This document shows positions 56,332 to 64,000 of a stretch of DNA of 64,000 nucleotides, piece after piece. A program made the position numbers and the translations under genes. Location of the stretch: positions 6,103,074 through 6,167,073 of the forward strand of contig NZ_CP041186.1 of assembly GCF_006517175.1 (NCBI RefSeq). Reading direction: 5' to 3'. The notes beneath the pieces are model-generated. The model was not told where the DNA came from, did not search any database, and saw only the letters and a program-made list of their open reading frames with translations. How positions within the stretch are numbered: the stretch's first letter is position 1; every line of letters begins with the position of its first letter. Origin of the DNA: Persicimonas caeni. GTDB lineage: Bacteria > Myxococcota_A > Bradymonadia > Bradymonadales > Bradymonadaceae.

Positions 56332-56417
56332 GAGGGCAAGATGCCCGCGCACGGAGCTAGCGAGGGCAAGATGCCCGCGCACGGAGCTAGCGAGGGCGAA
56401 GATGCCCGCGCACCGAT
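56332..56417. repeat. Three 30-bp hairpin repeats (GGGCATCTTGCCC family, reverse)
   Basis: Units of 30 bp starting at 56332, 56362 and 56392 contain GAGGGCAAGATGCCCGCGCAC, the complement of the core at 11.1 kb and 21.7 kb; the last has a one-base insertion (GGGCGAAGATGCCC). The spacer is GGAGCTAGC. They lie between the convergent stops of the SDR gene (56327) and the FAD oxidase gene (56420). Confidence 0.92.
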
Positions 56418-56419
56418 GA

Positions 56420-57709
56420 TCAAACCCGCGGGCGGGGCTCTTCGGGGCCGGGCTGCTCGAGAAAGCCCCAGCGGGACGCCTCTACGATCGCCTCGGCGAC
56501 GCGTCTTCCGGAGAGCATCGCCCCGTTGATGGAGGCGGTGTCGCGGTGGTCGCCGCACACCCAGACGCCGTGGCCCATGTCGAGGCTCTTGTGCACCGGC
56601 GGCATCGTGTCGGGGGCCTGGCGGGGCAGCGAGTTGTGGAGCACGTAGGTGCGCAGGTGCTCCCAGTCGGCCACGCCGTGGAACCAGCGCGACAGCTGCG
56701 CGCGGCACTGGGCGATGAGCTTCTCCTCGTCTTCGACCACGCGCAGCACCGAGCCCGAGACGAGCGCGCGGCGGCCGTCGCCGTAGGCCGGCGCGGTGTT
56801 GGTGACCACCGTCAGGCTGTTGATGGGCCCTCGGTGGGTGCCGTTGAGCGCCAAGATATTCTCGTCGTAAGGCGGCTCGGGGGCCGAAAAGTACACCGTC
56901 ATCGACCCGCGCATCTCGCAGGTCTCCAACCCGTCGATCAGTTCGCAGGCGGCCGGGCCGTCGGTCGCCACCACGATATGTTCGGCTTCGAGTACATCGC
57001 CGTCGTCGAGTTCGACCTCTCCCTTGGCCACGCGGGCTACGCGGGTGTCGAGGCGAATGTCGCTGCGTGTGAGGCTCGTGGCCAGTTGCTTGGGCACCGA
57101 ATCCATGCCCAGCGCGGGCAGGGAGGTGTCGCCGGCGCCGAACATCGAGAAGATGAAGTCGAAGAGCTCGCTCGAGTTTTCGAGCTCGGGGTCGACCATC
57201 GCCCCGCCGAAGAGCGGGCGCATGAAGCGCTCGATCATGTGTTCGCTGAAGCCGAAGTCGCGCAGCGCCTCTAGGGTCGTCTGGTGTTTGCCCTTCGAGC
57301 TGATACCGTTGGCCTTGACCAGCTCGAGCTTCGACCACAGCTTGGCGAGTTTGGCCTTGTCGGCGAGCCCGCCGACGTCGGAGACCGCCGCTTTGATTCC
57401 GCCGATGACGTCTTTGCGAGGGTCGCCCAGACGCGTGAACTTCTCGCCGGTCCAAATCATCGCGCCGCGCTTGAACCGTTGGAGGTCGAGGGCCTTGTAG
57501 TCGAGGAAGCGCTGGGTCTCGGGGTAAGCCTCCAAAAAAACTTGGAAGCCGCGGTCGAGTAAAAAGCCGTCGACCTCGTCGGTACGAACGCGCCCGCCGA
57601 CCCCGTCGGATGCCTCCAAAATGAGCGCACTCCGACCCTGTTCCTCCAAGCGCTTCGCGCACGTCAAACCGGCCAAGCCGGCTCCCACGATAATGACATC
57701 TGCGTTCAT
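56420..57709 (-). CDS. FAD-dependent amine oxidase/protoporphyrinogen-oxidase-like protein
   Basis: Flavin enzyme of 429 residues from ATG 57709, preceded by GGGAGAGAG. The FAD-binding motif is IIVGAGLAGLTCAKRLEEQG (about 5-24), and GVGGRVRTDEVDGFLLDRGF is the usual amine-oxidase second Arg motif. The C-terminal GVWVCGDHRDTASINGAMLSG is the closing FAD site with the conserved Gly-Asp. It belongs to the flavin amine oxidase/phytoene-desaturase-like superfamily; proteins with this layout in cyanobacteria and plants have been called NAD(P)-binding amine oxidoreductases. The substrate is unknown. Single gene, convergent with the SDR across the 30-bp repeats. Confidence 0.9.
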   Translation of the reverse strand: MNADVIIVGAGLAGLTCAKRLEEQGRSALILEASDGVGGRVRTDEVDGFLLDRGFQVFLEAYPETQRFLDYKALDLQRFKRGAMIWTGEKFTRLGDPRKDVIGGIKAAVSDVGGLADKAKLAKLWSKLELVKANGISSKGKHQTTLEALRDFGFSEHMIERFMRPLFGGAMVDPELENSSELFDFIFSMFGAGDTSLPALGMDSVPKQLATSLTRSDIRLDTRVARVAKGEVELDDGDVLEAEHIVVATDGPAACELIDGLETCEMRGSMTVYFSAPEPPYDENILALNGTHRGPINSLTVVTNTAPAYGDGRRALVSGSVLRVVEDEEKLIAQCRAQLSRWFHGVADWEHLRTYVLHNSLPRQAPDTMPPVHKSLDMGHGVWVCGDHRDTASINGAMLSGRRVAEAIVEASRWGFLEQPGPEEPRPRV

Positions 57710-57829
57710 GCTCTCTCTCCCGGCTATCGAGTTCGCCAAAGCGGCGTGACTCTCGAAAACTAAACACCGCGAGAGAGGTGCGGACCGTTGCAGATGTGCC
57801 TGGCGGGCGACGCTACTGCGCGTGCGGCC

Positions 57830-58747
57830 TTACTGGGAGATGGCGATGCCGTACTTGTCGCCCAGGTACGCCTCGACCTTGGCGATGTCGGCCTCCGAGA
57901 GGCTCTGGCCGTACACGAGCACCTCCGAAATCGCGCCGTCGTAGTAGCCCTGGTATTTCTGGCGGTGGAACCGGGCGCCCAGGCGCACCTGCGGCACGGT
58001 CAACAAGTCGGGCCCGCCGCCGGCGACCTTCTGCTCTTTTCCATCCAAGCGCACCGCAGTCTGGGTGTCGTCGATGGTCACGCTGATGAGCGCGGGGCGA
58101 GCGAAGGGGACCGAGTCCTCGAGGAAGTCTTGGCCGCAGGTGACCGTCGTCTTGGCGCTCTGGACGTTGATGGTGTTCAGGGCGGTGGTCGAGTCGGGGT
58201 ACTTTTCGTCGCAGCCGGTCCAGGCGCCGCCGCCCAGGTCGACGTGAAAGCCCGTGAACGAATCCTCGGCGTTGCGGTTTCCGGCCGAGAGTAACCCGTC
58301 GAATTGCCCGGTGTTGGCGGCGGGGGCGGCGACGATGAAGACGGTGGCCATGGGCAGACGCTCGGGCGAGAAGCCGTCGCGCAGTAGCATGTCGTCTTGG
58401 CCGTCGAAGCGCACCGCGCCGCGGCCGCCGAAGGCGTCGGCGTCGAGCGTGGGCCGAAAGGTGTTGCCCGGCGCGATCATGTCGTTGCCGTAGCCGCTGG
58501 CGTCCTTCCAGTTGGTCACCTTGTCACCGGTCGTCTCGAACTGACTCGCCTCGGGGCGCAGCCACAAGACGAGCTCGGAGTCGGGGATGTCGGGCGTAGT
58601 GGGCTCGGCGGCCGTCTCTTCGGCACTCGCTTCTTTGGGCGAGGGCTCGTCGGGCTGCGAGGCGGACGAACCGGCGCAGCCGGCCAAAAAGCCGAGAGCT
58701 GCGGCGAGGGTGATTGAGCCGATGTGGCGTGAGGGCTTCGCGATCAT
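57830..58747 (-). CDS. LamG-type (concanavalin-like) lipoprotein
   Basis: 305-residue lipoprotein from ATG 58747 (GGAG five bases upstream) with lipobox GFLAGC. After a linker (SSASQPDEPSPKEASAEE) a laminin-G/concanavalin-like jelly roll of about 230 residues follows: LVLWLRPEASQFETTGDKV, VTNWKDASGYGND, GAVRFDGQDDMLL and DGAISEVLVYGQSLSEADIAK, then the family's terminal YLGDKYGI. These domains bind carbohydrates or proteins at the cell surface. A Cys pair (GCDEKYP and TCGQDFL) may form a disulphide. It lies 32 bp downstream of the rhomboid gene and is likely in the same operon. Confidence 0.88.
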   Translation of the reverse strand: MIAKPSRHIGSITLAAALGFLAGCAGSSASQPDEPSPKEASAEETAAEPTTPDIPDSELVLWLRPEASQFETTGDKVTNWKDASGYGNDMIAPGNTFRPTLDADAFGGRGAVRFDGQDDMLLRDGFSPERLPMATVFIVAAPAANTGQFDGLLSAGNRNAEDSFTGFHVDLGGGAWTGCDEKYPDSTTALNTINVQSAKTTVTCGQDFLEDSVPFARPALISVTIDDTQTAVRLDGKEQKVAGGGPDLLTVPQVRLGARFHRQKYQGYYDGAISEVLVYGQSLSEADIAKVEAYLGDKYGIAISQ

Positions 58748-58779
58748 AGGAACTCCATCCGATTTGTAAGAATTACTAG

Positions 58780-59715
58780 TCACTGCAGCTCGAGATGCAT
58801 CGACTGCATCCACGCGCGCAGCTCGTCGACCGTTTGTTGGAACTTCTCGTTGCCCGGCTCGAGCTCGGCCGCCTTTTCGTAGGCGTCGAGCGCGTCTCCG
58901 TAGCGGCCCATGCGCGCGAGGGTCACCCCGCGGTTGAAGTGCCAGCGGGCGTTGTCGCCGTAGTCGGCGAGGATTTCGTCGTAGATGTCGAGGGCGCGCT
59001 CGTAATCGTCGTCTTCGAGCGCCTCGTGGGCGGCGAGTTCGCGGTCGAGGCCGCCGCCCGTGATGTTGACCGCCGGCCGAAAGGGGCCGCCCGCGGCGAG
59101 CATCAGCGCAAAGGCAGCGGCCGTGGCGACTCCGGCGGCGATACGCTTGGCGCCGCGGCTTCCCACCGCCCATCCGACGAGCCCGCCGAGCACGGCGCCT
59201 GCGCCGTGGGCGACGTTGGCCACGTTCATCGCGTCGACGGCGGTCGCGGCGATGCACAGGAAGAACCAGCCAATGAAGACCATCGCCGTCTGGCTGTCGA
59301 CGACTTCGGCGTGCTCGGGATCGTGCTTGCCGGCAATCCACAACAAGCCGAAGAGTCCGTAGCCGACGCCGCTCAGGCCCACGCCGCCGCTAAAGACCGC
59401 GTACTCGGCTGCGCCCGAGCCCGCCGCGAGCACCAAGAAGAGCAAGAACGTGCGCGGGTGACCCCACTTCTCCTCGACGTAGGTGCCGAAGACCCACAAC
59501 CAGTACAGGTTGAAGAGGATGTGCAGGATGTCGATGTGGGGCAGCGCCGAGGTCACCAGGCGCCACGGCTCACTGCCGAAGGCTTGGTAGCTGAGCGTGA
59601 GCGCGTCGATATCGTAGCCGGCGAACCACAGCAGGGTGGTGCCGAGGGCGAGCAGCCCGACGCCGGCGGTGACCGGGTAGTGGGGAGCGCGTGCTAAGGG
59701 AGGTGCTTGTCGCAT
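58780..59715 (-). CDS. Rhomboid intramembrane serine protease with TPR tail
   Basis: 311-residue polytopic membrane protein. Rhomboid catalytic features: HILFNLYWLW (Asn69, oxyanion side), GLSGVGYGLFG (nucleophile Ser115) and NVANVAHGAGAVLGG (His170), forming the Ser-His dyad. Six hydrophobic segments end at about residue 208. The C-terminal about 100 residues hold two or more TPR units (YERALDIYDEILADYGDNAR, then WHFNRGVTLARMGRYGDALD), which may recruit substrates. Rhomboids cut single-pass membrane proteins within the bilayer; the substrate is unknown. Spacing of 22 bp to the gene upstream and 32 bp to the LamG lipoprotein downstream suggests one operon. Confidence 0.93.
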   Translation of the reverse strand: MRQAPPLARAPHYPVTAGVGLLALGTTLLWFAGYDIDALTLSYQAFGSEPWRLVTSALPHIDILHILFNLYWLWVFGTYVEEKWGHPRTFLLFLVLAAGSGAAEYAVFSGGVGLSGVGYGLFGLLWIAGKHDPEHAEVVDSQTAMVFIGWFFLCIAATAVDAMNVANVAHGAGAVLGGLVGWAVGSRGAKRIAAGVATAAAFALMLAAGGPFRPAVNITGGGLDRELAAHEALEDDDYERALDIYDEILADYGDNARWHFNRGVTLARMGRYGDALDAYEKAAELEPGNEKFQQTVDELRAWMQSMHLELQ

Positions 59716-59737
59716 CAGTTTCAGACTGTCCTATGAC

Positions 59738-60451
59738 TTACCAGGCGCCGAATTTGGCCGAATCGCCTTCGTCCTCGGCCTCGTCTTCGGATAGGTCCGC
59801 GGCGTCAGACGAGTACGAGAAGTCGGCCAGTTGGGCCTCGCCGGCCTTGGCGAGCGCCGAGCCACAGCGGGTGAGCTCGTCGATATTGTGGCGAAGCTTC
59901 TTGTCGCCGGCGATGCCATCGTGGGTGATGCGCAGTCGGCCTTTGCCGTAGCTAAGCCGGCCACGCACGTTTTTGACACAGCGGAGCAGGGCGGAGGCCA
60001 CGCCCGAGCGCTTGAAGAACTCGGCGATGGCCTCTTCGTCGTCGCCGGTGATGATGAAGGCGTCGTCGAGCACCTTCAGCCCAACCTCCATCTCGGTGCG
60101 CTTGAGCAAAGCGTCGAGCTGGACGCCCATGACTCGCTGCTCGGGTTGCAGGCGCATCGGCGGGATGCCTCGGCCGCCCAGCGGCACTTCGTATTGGGTG
60201 ACCGTCTTGGTGCCGGTGCCCGAGGCCATCTCCTCGACGCGCACGACCAGGGGGACGTCGTAGCGCTCCCCCTCGAGCACGTGGTGAGACTCGTCGCAGA
60301 AGAGGTCCATCTCGCCGGCGACCTTCTTCCAGCCGCGGCGTCGCCACAGCCGGTTGGCGCCGAGCACGCCAGAAATGACCACGCCGATGGCCACGATGAT
60401 GAGGCCGAAGGTGGTCAGTTCGAAGAGTGTGAGCGATGAGGAAGGTCGCAT
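59738..60451 (-). CDS. Membrane protein of unknown function (DUF3137-like)
   Basis: 237 residues from ATG 60451, preceded by GGGAG. ATG 60466 is an alternative start. One membrane helix near the N-terminus (LTTFGLIIVAIGVVISGVLG), a basic stretch (RLWRRRGWKKV), then a soluble cytoplasmic domain with beta strands (YDVPLVVRVEEMASGTGTK; TQYEVPLGGRGIPPMRLQPE) and KVLDDAFIITGDDEEAIAEF. This order loosely resembles DUF3137-type proteins; the match is uncertain. An acidic tail (SEDEAEDEGDS) ends the protein. It is upstream of the rhomboid gene by 22 bp and may start that operon. Confidence 0.78.
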   Translation of the reverse strand: MRPSSSLTLFELTTFGLIIVAIGVVISGVLGANRLWRRRGWKKVAGEMDLFCDESHHVLEGERYDVPLVVRVEEMASGTGTKTVTQYEVPLGGRGIPPMRLQPEQRVMGVQLDALLKRTEMEVGLKVLDDAFIITGDDEEAIAEFFKRSGVASALLRCVKNVRGRLSYGKGRLRITHDGIAGDKKLRHNIDELTRCGSALAKAGEAQLADFSYSSDAADLSEDEAEDEGDSAKFGAW

Positions 60452-60542
60452 CCGTAGGGCTCCCATTGGGCCGTGACGAGGTTTGAGTCACTGTGCCAGA
60501 GCGCGGCCTGCGCCTGCAAGCGACGACCATCGGTGATGGTGT

Positions 60543-61478
60543 TTAACGGCGCGGCCAGCGTCCGGGGACGACGAAGCCGCGGGTGACCTCGCGCCAACCG
60601 TCCTCAGTCTCTTCGAGGCCGGCCACCAGACTCGCTCGATTTGGCGGAAGCGTGCCGTGCAACATGCTGAAGCTCATGAGCGTGTCGTCGTCAAAGGGAC
60701 ACGCCGGCGACATCCATCGCAGCCGCGACAGCGTCACCCAACGGCGCTCCCCGGTCGGGTCGAGCCGCTCTTCGAAGTCGGCCAGCGCGCCACGATGTAC
60801 CCACCAGCCGCGAAGCCCGTGCGGGTTCGTGTGGGGGTGATGGTCGACCGCAAACGCCTCGTCGAGCGGCTCGAAGAGGTAGCCCTTGATGAACGCCGCC
60901 GGCTCGACGGGCTCGTCGACGCCGAGCTTCTGCAGCGTCTCTTTGCCCGCCGGCTTGTCGGCCAGGCGGAGCTGGTGGCGACACATCTTGCGCCACTTTT
61001 TGTCGAGCCGATCGCGGGGGTTGGGGCCGTACCACGACTGTTCGCCGTGGGGGCCGGGGTGGCCGAGGTAGAATTTGATGGCCAGCTCCCAATGGTGGAC
61101 CACCCGATCGCGACGGAATACCAGGTCGAACTCGCCGATTGTGTGACCGCCGCGAGAGACCTGCTGGTTGGACGCGACGATGGTCGCCGGCGGGATCTGG
61201 TCGAGCCAGGTGATCAGCAGAATCTCGAAGTATTCGCCGAGCCGGCCGCTCTGGCGGTTTCGAAGCGCGTGGATGAGCTCGGAGCCGCGGTCGTCGAGCC
61301 GCGACATCAGCCCCTGGTTGCGCGCCAACTCGAGCTCGCCCCAGCGCTCGTCGACCGCCAACTCGTGGGCCATCATGCTCGGACTCGTCAGCGCCCAAGC
61401 GAGGTCGCGCGCAGCCTGGGTGCGGTACTTATAGACATCGTAGTGCACAAATTTGCTCGTGAAGGTTAAGGTGTCCAC
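60543..61478 (-). CDS. DUF1853 family protein, PD-(D/E)XK nuclease-like
   Basis: 311 residues from GTG 61478; ATG 61544 would add 22 residues made of a repetitive sequence (SWGLGLESWGS), so the later start is preferred but not certain. The protein matches DUF1853: KYRTQAARDLAWALTSPSMM at the N-terminus, SGRLGEYFEILLITWLD, then GEFDLVFRRDRVVHHWELAIKFYL, and WYGPNPRDRLDKKWRKM. The Asp in GEFD and the Glu-x-x-Lys in WELAIKF have the spacing of a PD-(D/E)XK nuclease active site, which has been proposed for the family. Biological role unknown. It is on the same strand as the rhomboid cluster, 91 bp upstream of it. Confidence 0.85.
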   Translation of the reverse strand: MDTLTFTSKFVHYDVYKYRTQAARDLAWALTSPSMMAHELAVDERWGELELARNQGLMSRLDDRGSELIHALRNRQSGRLGEYFEILLITWLDQIPPATIVASNQQVSRGGHTIGEFDLVFRRDRVVHHWELAIKFYLGHPGPHGEQSWYGPNPRDRLDKKWRKMCRHQLRLADKPAGKETLQKLGVDEPVEPAAFIKGYLFEPLDEAFAVDHHPHTNPHGLRGWWVHRGALADFEERLDPTGERRWVTLSRLRWMSPACPFDDDTLMSFSMLHGTLPPNRASLVAGLEETEDGWREVTRGFVVPGRWPRR

Positions 61479-61574
61479 AGGATCGGGCCTCGAGCCCCAA
61501 GACTCAAGCCCCAAGCCCCAAGACTCGAGACACACACGACTCACACGACCCGAGACTCAGGAAGTACACTAACC

Positions 61575-62162
61575 GTGTTCGAACTCCTCGCAAAAGCCTA
61601 CCTCGCCGCGACCGGCTGGACCGTTCGCAATGACGTGCCCGACGACGTCGACAAGTTCGTCATCATCGCCGCCCCGCACACCAGCAACTGGGATTTCCCG
61701 GTCACCCTGGCGGTCGCCAAGACGATCGACATGAAGTTCTACTGGGTCGGCAAGCACACCCTGTTTCGCTGGCCCTTTGGCGGGCTGATGCGCCGGCTGG
61801 GCGGCATCCCCATCGACCGGCGCAGTTCGCAGGGCTTCGTCGAGCAGATCGCCGAGGCCTTCGACGACGCCGACGCCATGGCGCTGGGCATCGCGCCCGA
61901 AGGGACGCGCTCGAAGCGTGATCACTGGAAGTCGGGCTTCTACCATATCGCCCGCGAAGCCGGCGTGCCGATCGTGCTCGGGTTTCTCGACTGGGGTCGA
62001 AAAGAAGGCGGGCTGGGGCCGATGGTCGACGCCTCGCAGTCCAAAAAGGAGGTCATGGACCAGATCCGCGCCTTCTACGCCGACAAAGAGGGGAAGCGAC
62101 ATGACACCTACACCGAGCCCCGGCTTCGCAACGAAGAAGAGTCTGCTGATCTAGCTTCCTGA
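61575..62162 (+). CDS. 1-acylglycerol-3-phosphate acyltransferase-like protein
   Basis: 195-residue lysophospholipid acyltransferase-type protein starting at GTG 61575. PlsC block I is APHTSNWDFPVTLAVAK (HX4D variant with His-Thr-Ser-Asn-Trp-Asp), block II FRWPFGGLMRRLGGIPIDRR and block III LGIAPEGTRSKRDHWKSGFY. It acylates a lysophospholipid or other lipid on the inner-membrane surface; only a weakly hydrophobic N-terminus anchors it. This short type is often found in bacteria as a second copy beside the main PlsC. It shares its strand with the PIN gene 13 bp downstream, so they may be co-transcribed. Confidence 0.9.
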   Translation: MFELLAKAYLAATGWTVRNDVPDDVDKFVIIAAPHTSNWDFPVTLAVAKTIDMKFYWVGKHTLFRWPFGGLMRRLGGIPIDRRSSQGFVEQIAEAFDDADAMALGIAPEGTRSKRDHWKSGFYHIAREAGVPIVLGFLDWGRKEGGLGPMVDASQSKKEVMDQIRAFYADKEGKRHDTYTEPRLRNEEESADLAS

Positions 62163-62175
62163 CCCACGGAGCGTT

Positions 62176-62568
62176 ATGCCGACCTCGAAAGCCATCCTGG
62201 ACACCAACGTCTTCGTCGGCTCGGGGTTCAACTCGAGCAGCGCGTCGCGCAAGCTCGTCGACGCCATTCGCTCGGGCGAGCTTGTCCTGGTGTGGAACGA
62301 GGAGACGCGCCGCGAGACCCTGGCCGTGCTCCGCAAAATCCCGCCGCTGTCCCACGAGGACGTCGAGGCGTTGTTCGGCGAGGAAGGCCGTTGGGACGGT
62401 GAGACGCACCCGGAGGAGTTCGAGCTCGTCGAAGATCCGACCGACCGCAAATTCGCCGCGCTGGCCCACGCGGCGGGAGTGCCCGTCGTGACGAACGACG
62501 ATGATCTGCTCGGGCCGCGCGAGCAGTTGCCCGTCGAGGTGTTCACGCCGTCCGAGTTCGTCTCTTGA
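62176..62568 (+). CDS. PIN-domain protein, putative toxin
   Basis: 130-residue PIN-domain ribonuclease of the 'putative toxin-antitoxin system toxin component' type (TIGR00305). First acidic residue in AILDTNVFVGSGFNSSSAS (Asp9), Glu in ETRRETLAVL, the DPTDRKFAALAHAAG block with Asp, and the last motif PVVTNDDDLLG. These residues form the metal site for RNA cleavage. Usually such proteins have a small antitoxin gene upstream; here the upstream gene is a lipid acyltransferase 13 bp away and no antitoxin frame is seen, so it may be an orphan or a housekeeping ribonuclease. Confidence 0.88.
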   Translation: MPTSKAILDTNVFVGSGFNSSSASRKLVDAIRSGELVLVWNEETRRETLAVLRKIPPLSHEDVEALFGEEGRWDGETHPEEFELVEDPTDRKFAALAHAAGVPVVTNDDDLLGPREQLPVEVFTPSEFVS

Positions 62569-62740
62569 GTAAGATCACACCCGCGCGGCACTCAACATCA
62601 TCGCGCAGGCCATTGACGAACCCGACCTTCGGCCTCGCTGAATTTTGCGGAGAGTTTCGCTGTCGGGCCACCCGATGGCCATCTGTACCCCCCGAAACTC
62701 CCACCAACTGTACCTTTTCGCATCTCCTCTCGCTGATAAC

Positions 62741-62774
62741 CTCGAAATCAAAGGGGATTTCTTACAATTTCGAG
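62741..62774. promoter_or_regulatory. Dyad in the gap before the beta-helix gene
   Basis: CTCGAAAT (62741-62748) faces ATTTCGAG (62767-62774) around an 18-nt AT-rich loop. It lies in the 280-bp gap 62569-62848, which holds no supported gene. It could be an operator or part of the preceding transcript's end; no T-run follows. Confidence 0.35.
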
Positions 62775-62848
62775 TTGACCGCTGTGACGCTTTCCCGAGT
62801 GCTGACTGTACGAGGGGCGTCGGGGGCGGTCTCTGTTTAGGAGAAGCG

Positions 62849-64000
62849 ATGTTGCAAGCAGTATGTCGCAGACGCTTGATGCGTCTGTTTGTTGTTTTGA
62901 TTGGTTGTATGGCGGGCGTCGCGCTCGCCGAGCCGGCCCAGGCGCTCACGACGGTGCCCGGCGGTGATATCACCGACGCACAGTGGACGACGACGGGAAG
63001 TCCGTATCTGATCCAGGGCGATGTCCGTGTGCCCCAGGGGAGCACCCTCGAGATTCAGGCCGGGGTCGAAGTCTGGTTTGCCGACAGCGATTCGCAGGCG
63101 GGCGGCGTCGACACCGCGCGCGTCGAGTTCGTCGTCGACGGCACGCTGACGGTCAACGGCACGTCGACCGCGCCGGTCATCTTCAAGCCCAACTTGAGCA
63201 GCCCTGCTCGGGGCCACTGGAGAGGACTCGTGGTCGGCTCGAACGCGACCGCGGTGCGCATCGAGCACGCCGAAATCGCCCACGCCTTCCACGGCGTCGA
63301 CACCGCCGCGGCGGGGCCGCGCCTCGAGATCCTGCACAGCTCGATTCACGACGCCAGCAATATCGGGCTCAACGTCACCGCCGGAAGCCCGGCGATCTCC
63401 GACACGACGATCGAGGATAATGGCGGGGGCGGCGTGTACGTCGAAGAGCCGGCGGCCGTGTCGCTGACACGCACGGTCGTCGCCCACAACGCCGGCTCGG
63501 GCGTCGAGGTGCGCCAGGGCACGAATACGTCCGAGCAGGCGACCATCGACCGCTCGACGATTTACGGCAACACCACCAACGGCGTGTATGTGCGCAACAC
63601 CACCAACTCGACGGCGACGACCATCGTCAGCGACAGCATCATCGCCAAGAACGGCAGCTACGGGGTGCGCACCTACGGAAATGAAGCCTCGGTGAACCTG
63701 CTGTACGTCAACGTGTGGGGGCAGTCGCGAGACTTCTATCCGGCCACGCTGGCGCAGTCGGGCGTCGAGATCATGTCGGCCGACCCGCTATTCGTCTCCT
63801 CGCAGGACCTGCACCTGACGTCGAACTCGCCGGCGCGCTACCAGAGCTCGCAGGGCGATGATCTGGGCGCGCTCGCTTACGCCGGCGACCAGACCCCCGG
63901 GCTCTACGGGACGCTGTGGGCGGACAAGCAACTGACGGTGACCAATAGCCCGTACACCGTGCCCGGCGACCTGACGATTCCGAGCGGTGTGACCCTGACG
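62849..64000 (+). CDS. Exported right-handed beta-helix protein, cut by window edge
   Basis: The frame opens at ATG 62849 (AGGAGAAG just upstream) and is still open at the right edge: 384 codons visible. Signal peptide MLQAVCRRRLMRLFVVLIG, cleavage about AQA. The mature part is a parallel beta-helix with repeated short turns: GSTLEIQAGVEVWF, TLTVNGTSTAPVIF, LEILHSSIHDASNIGLNVT, AISDTTIEDNGGGGVYV, TIYGNTTNGVYVRNTTN. Towards the edge the opening motif is repeated (SPYTVPGDLTIPSGVTLT resembles SPYLIQGDVRVPQGSTLE), so at least a second helix domain follows. Such proteins are surface adhesins or polysaccharide-active enzymes; no catalytic residues are apparent. Confidence 0.87.
   Translation, partial: MLQAVCRRRLMRLFVVLIGCMAGVALAEPAQALTTVPGGDITDAQWTTTGSPYLIQGDVRVPQGSTLEIQAGVEVWFADSDSQAGGVDTARVEFVVDGTLTVNGTSTAPVIFKPNLSSPARGHWRGLVVGSNATAVRIEHAEIAHAFHGVDTAAAGPRLEILHSSIHDASNIGLNVTAGSPAISDTTIEDNGGGGVYVEEPAAVSLTRTVVAHNAGSGVEVRQGTNTSEQATIDRSTIYGNTTNGVYVRNTTNSTATTIVSDSIIAKNGSYGVRTYGNEASVNLLYVNVWGQSRDFYPATLAQSGVEIMSADPLFVSSQDLHLTSNSPARYQSSQGDDLGALAYAGDQTPGLYGTLWADKQLTVTNSPYTVPGDLTIPSGVTLT

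Noticed and set aside
55446-57767. 773-codon minus-strand frame across the SDR and FAD oxidase genes
   Set aside because: It is antisense to the SDR and out of frame with the oxidase, and runs through the 30-bp repeats. No recognisable domain.

Overview
The window is a high-GC bacterial chromosome segment. It looks like a Bradymonadales/Myxococcota-type (former Deltaproteobacteria) genome. This is an inference from the gene content: secreted lipoproteins with long acidic linkers built from DTGS/PDTGS repeats, large eukaryotic-type Ser/Thr kinases (one fused to an AAA ATPase and TPR region), a copper type II monooxygenase lipoprotein, a kynurenine 3-monooxygenase, and many short hairpin repeats between genes. 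No rRNA, tRNA, CRISPR array or prophage was seen. Genes lie on both strands in short operons.

Layout. 1-7.2 kb: cut membrane protein, alpha/beta-hydrolase lipoprotein, YchJ-type SEC-C protein, a TetR regulator with a hydrolase facing an ATC-hydrolase-family gene across a tandem 13-bp operator, and a membrane transglutaminase. 7.3-14 kb: giant kinase/ATPase/TPR regulator, a 34-bp hairpin-repeat array, and small secreted or lipid-anchored proteins. 14.1-17.5 kb: radical SAM DNA-metabolism protein plus a DUF4130-UdgX fusion, a 21-bp minisatellite and an amphi-Trp protein. 17.7-22.6 kb: hybrid histidine kinase, cold-shock protein with a long leader, POTRA/beta-barrel outer-membrane protein, a 28-bp hairpin array, and an SDR. 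22.8-31.9 kb: acyl-CoA synthetase, LpoB-like lipoprotein, PAP2, DUF808, YhiN flavoprotein, SRPBCC, CheR-type methyltransferase and a glycosyltransferase. 32-41 kb: REP-associated Y1 transposase (RAYT), zinc-ribbon kinase, GrpE, dienoyl-CoA-isomerase-like crotonase, RNase D, 7TM-GGDEF and an alpha/beta hydrolase. 40.7-48.4 kb: copper monooxygenase lipoprotein, 41/82-bp repeats, double-CAP lipoprotein, threonine aldolase/GST pair, and a MORN/3D lipoprotein pair. 48.4-55.5 kb: an accessory-looking stretch in which copies of a 239-bp palindromic repeat surround KMO and class-V PLP genes, a ParDE-type toxin-antitoxin pair and small unknown genes. 55.5-64 kb: SDR, FAD amine oxidase, LamG lipoprotein, rhomboid-TPR, DUF1853, acyltransferase, PIN protein and a beta-helix protein cut by the right edge.

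The most unusual content is non-coding. (i) A 239-bp exact-period repeat has long inverted arms; seven near-complete and two partial copies lie in 7 kb. (ii) A perfect DNA cloverleaf at 55103-55163 has a 13-bp outer stem and three small hairpins. (iii) Arrays of a GGGCA-TCT-TGCCC hairpin occur at three loci. (iv) A GGTGTCTGAGACC-type family lies around the RAYT gene, and a related motif is inserted in frame in the CheR-like gene. Together with the resident RAYT they suggest a genome shaped by several short palindromic element families.
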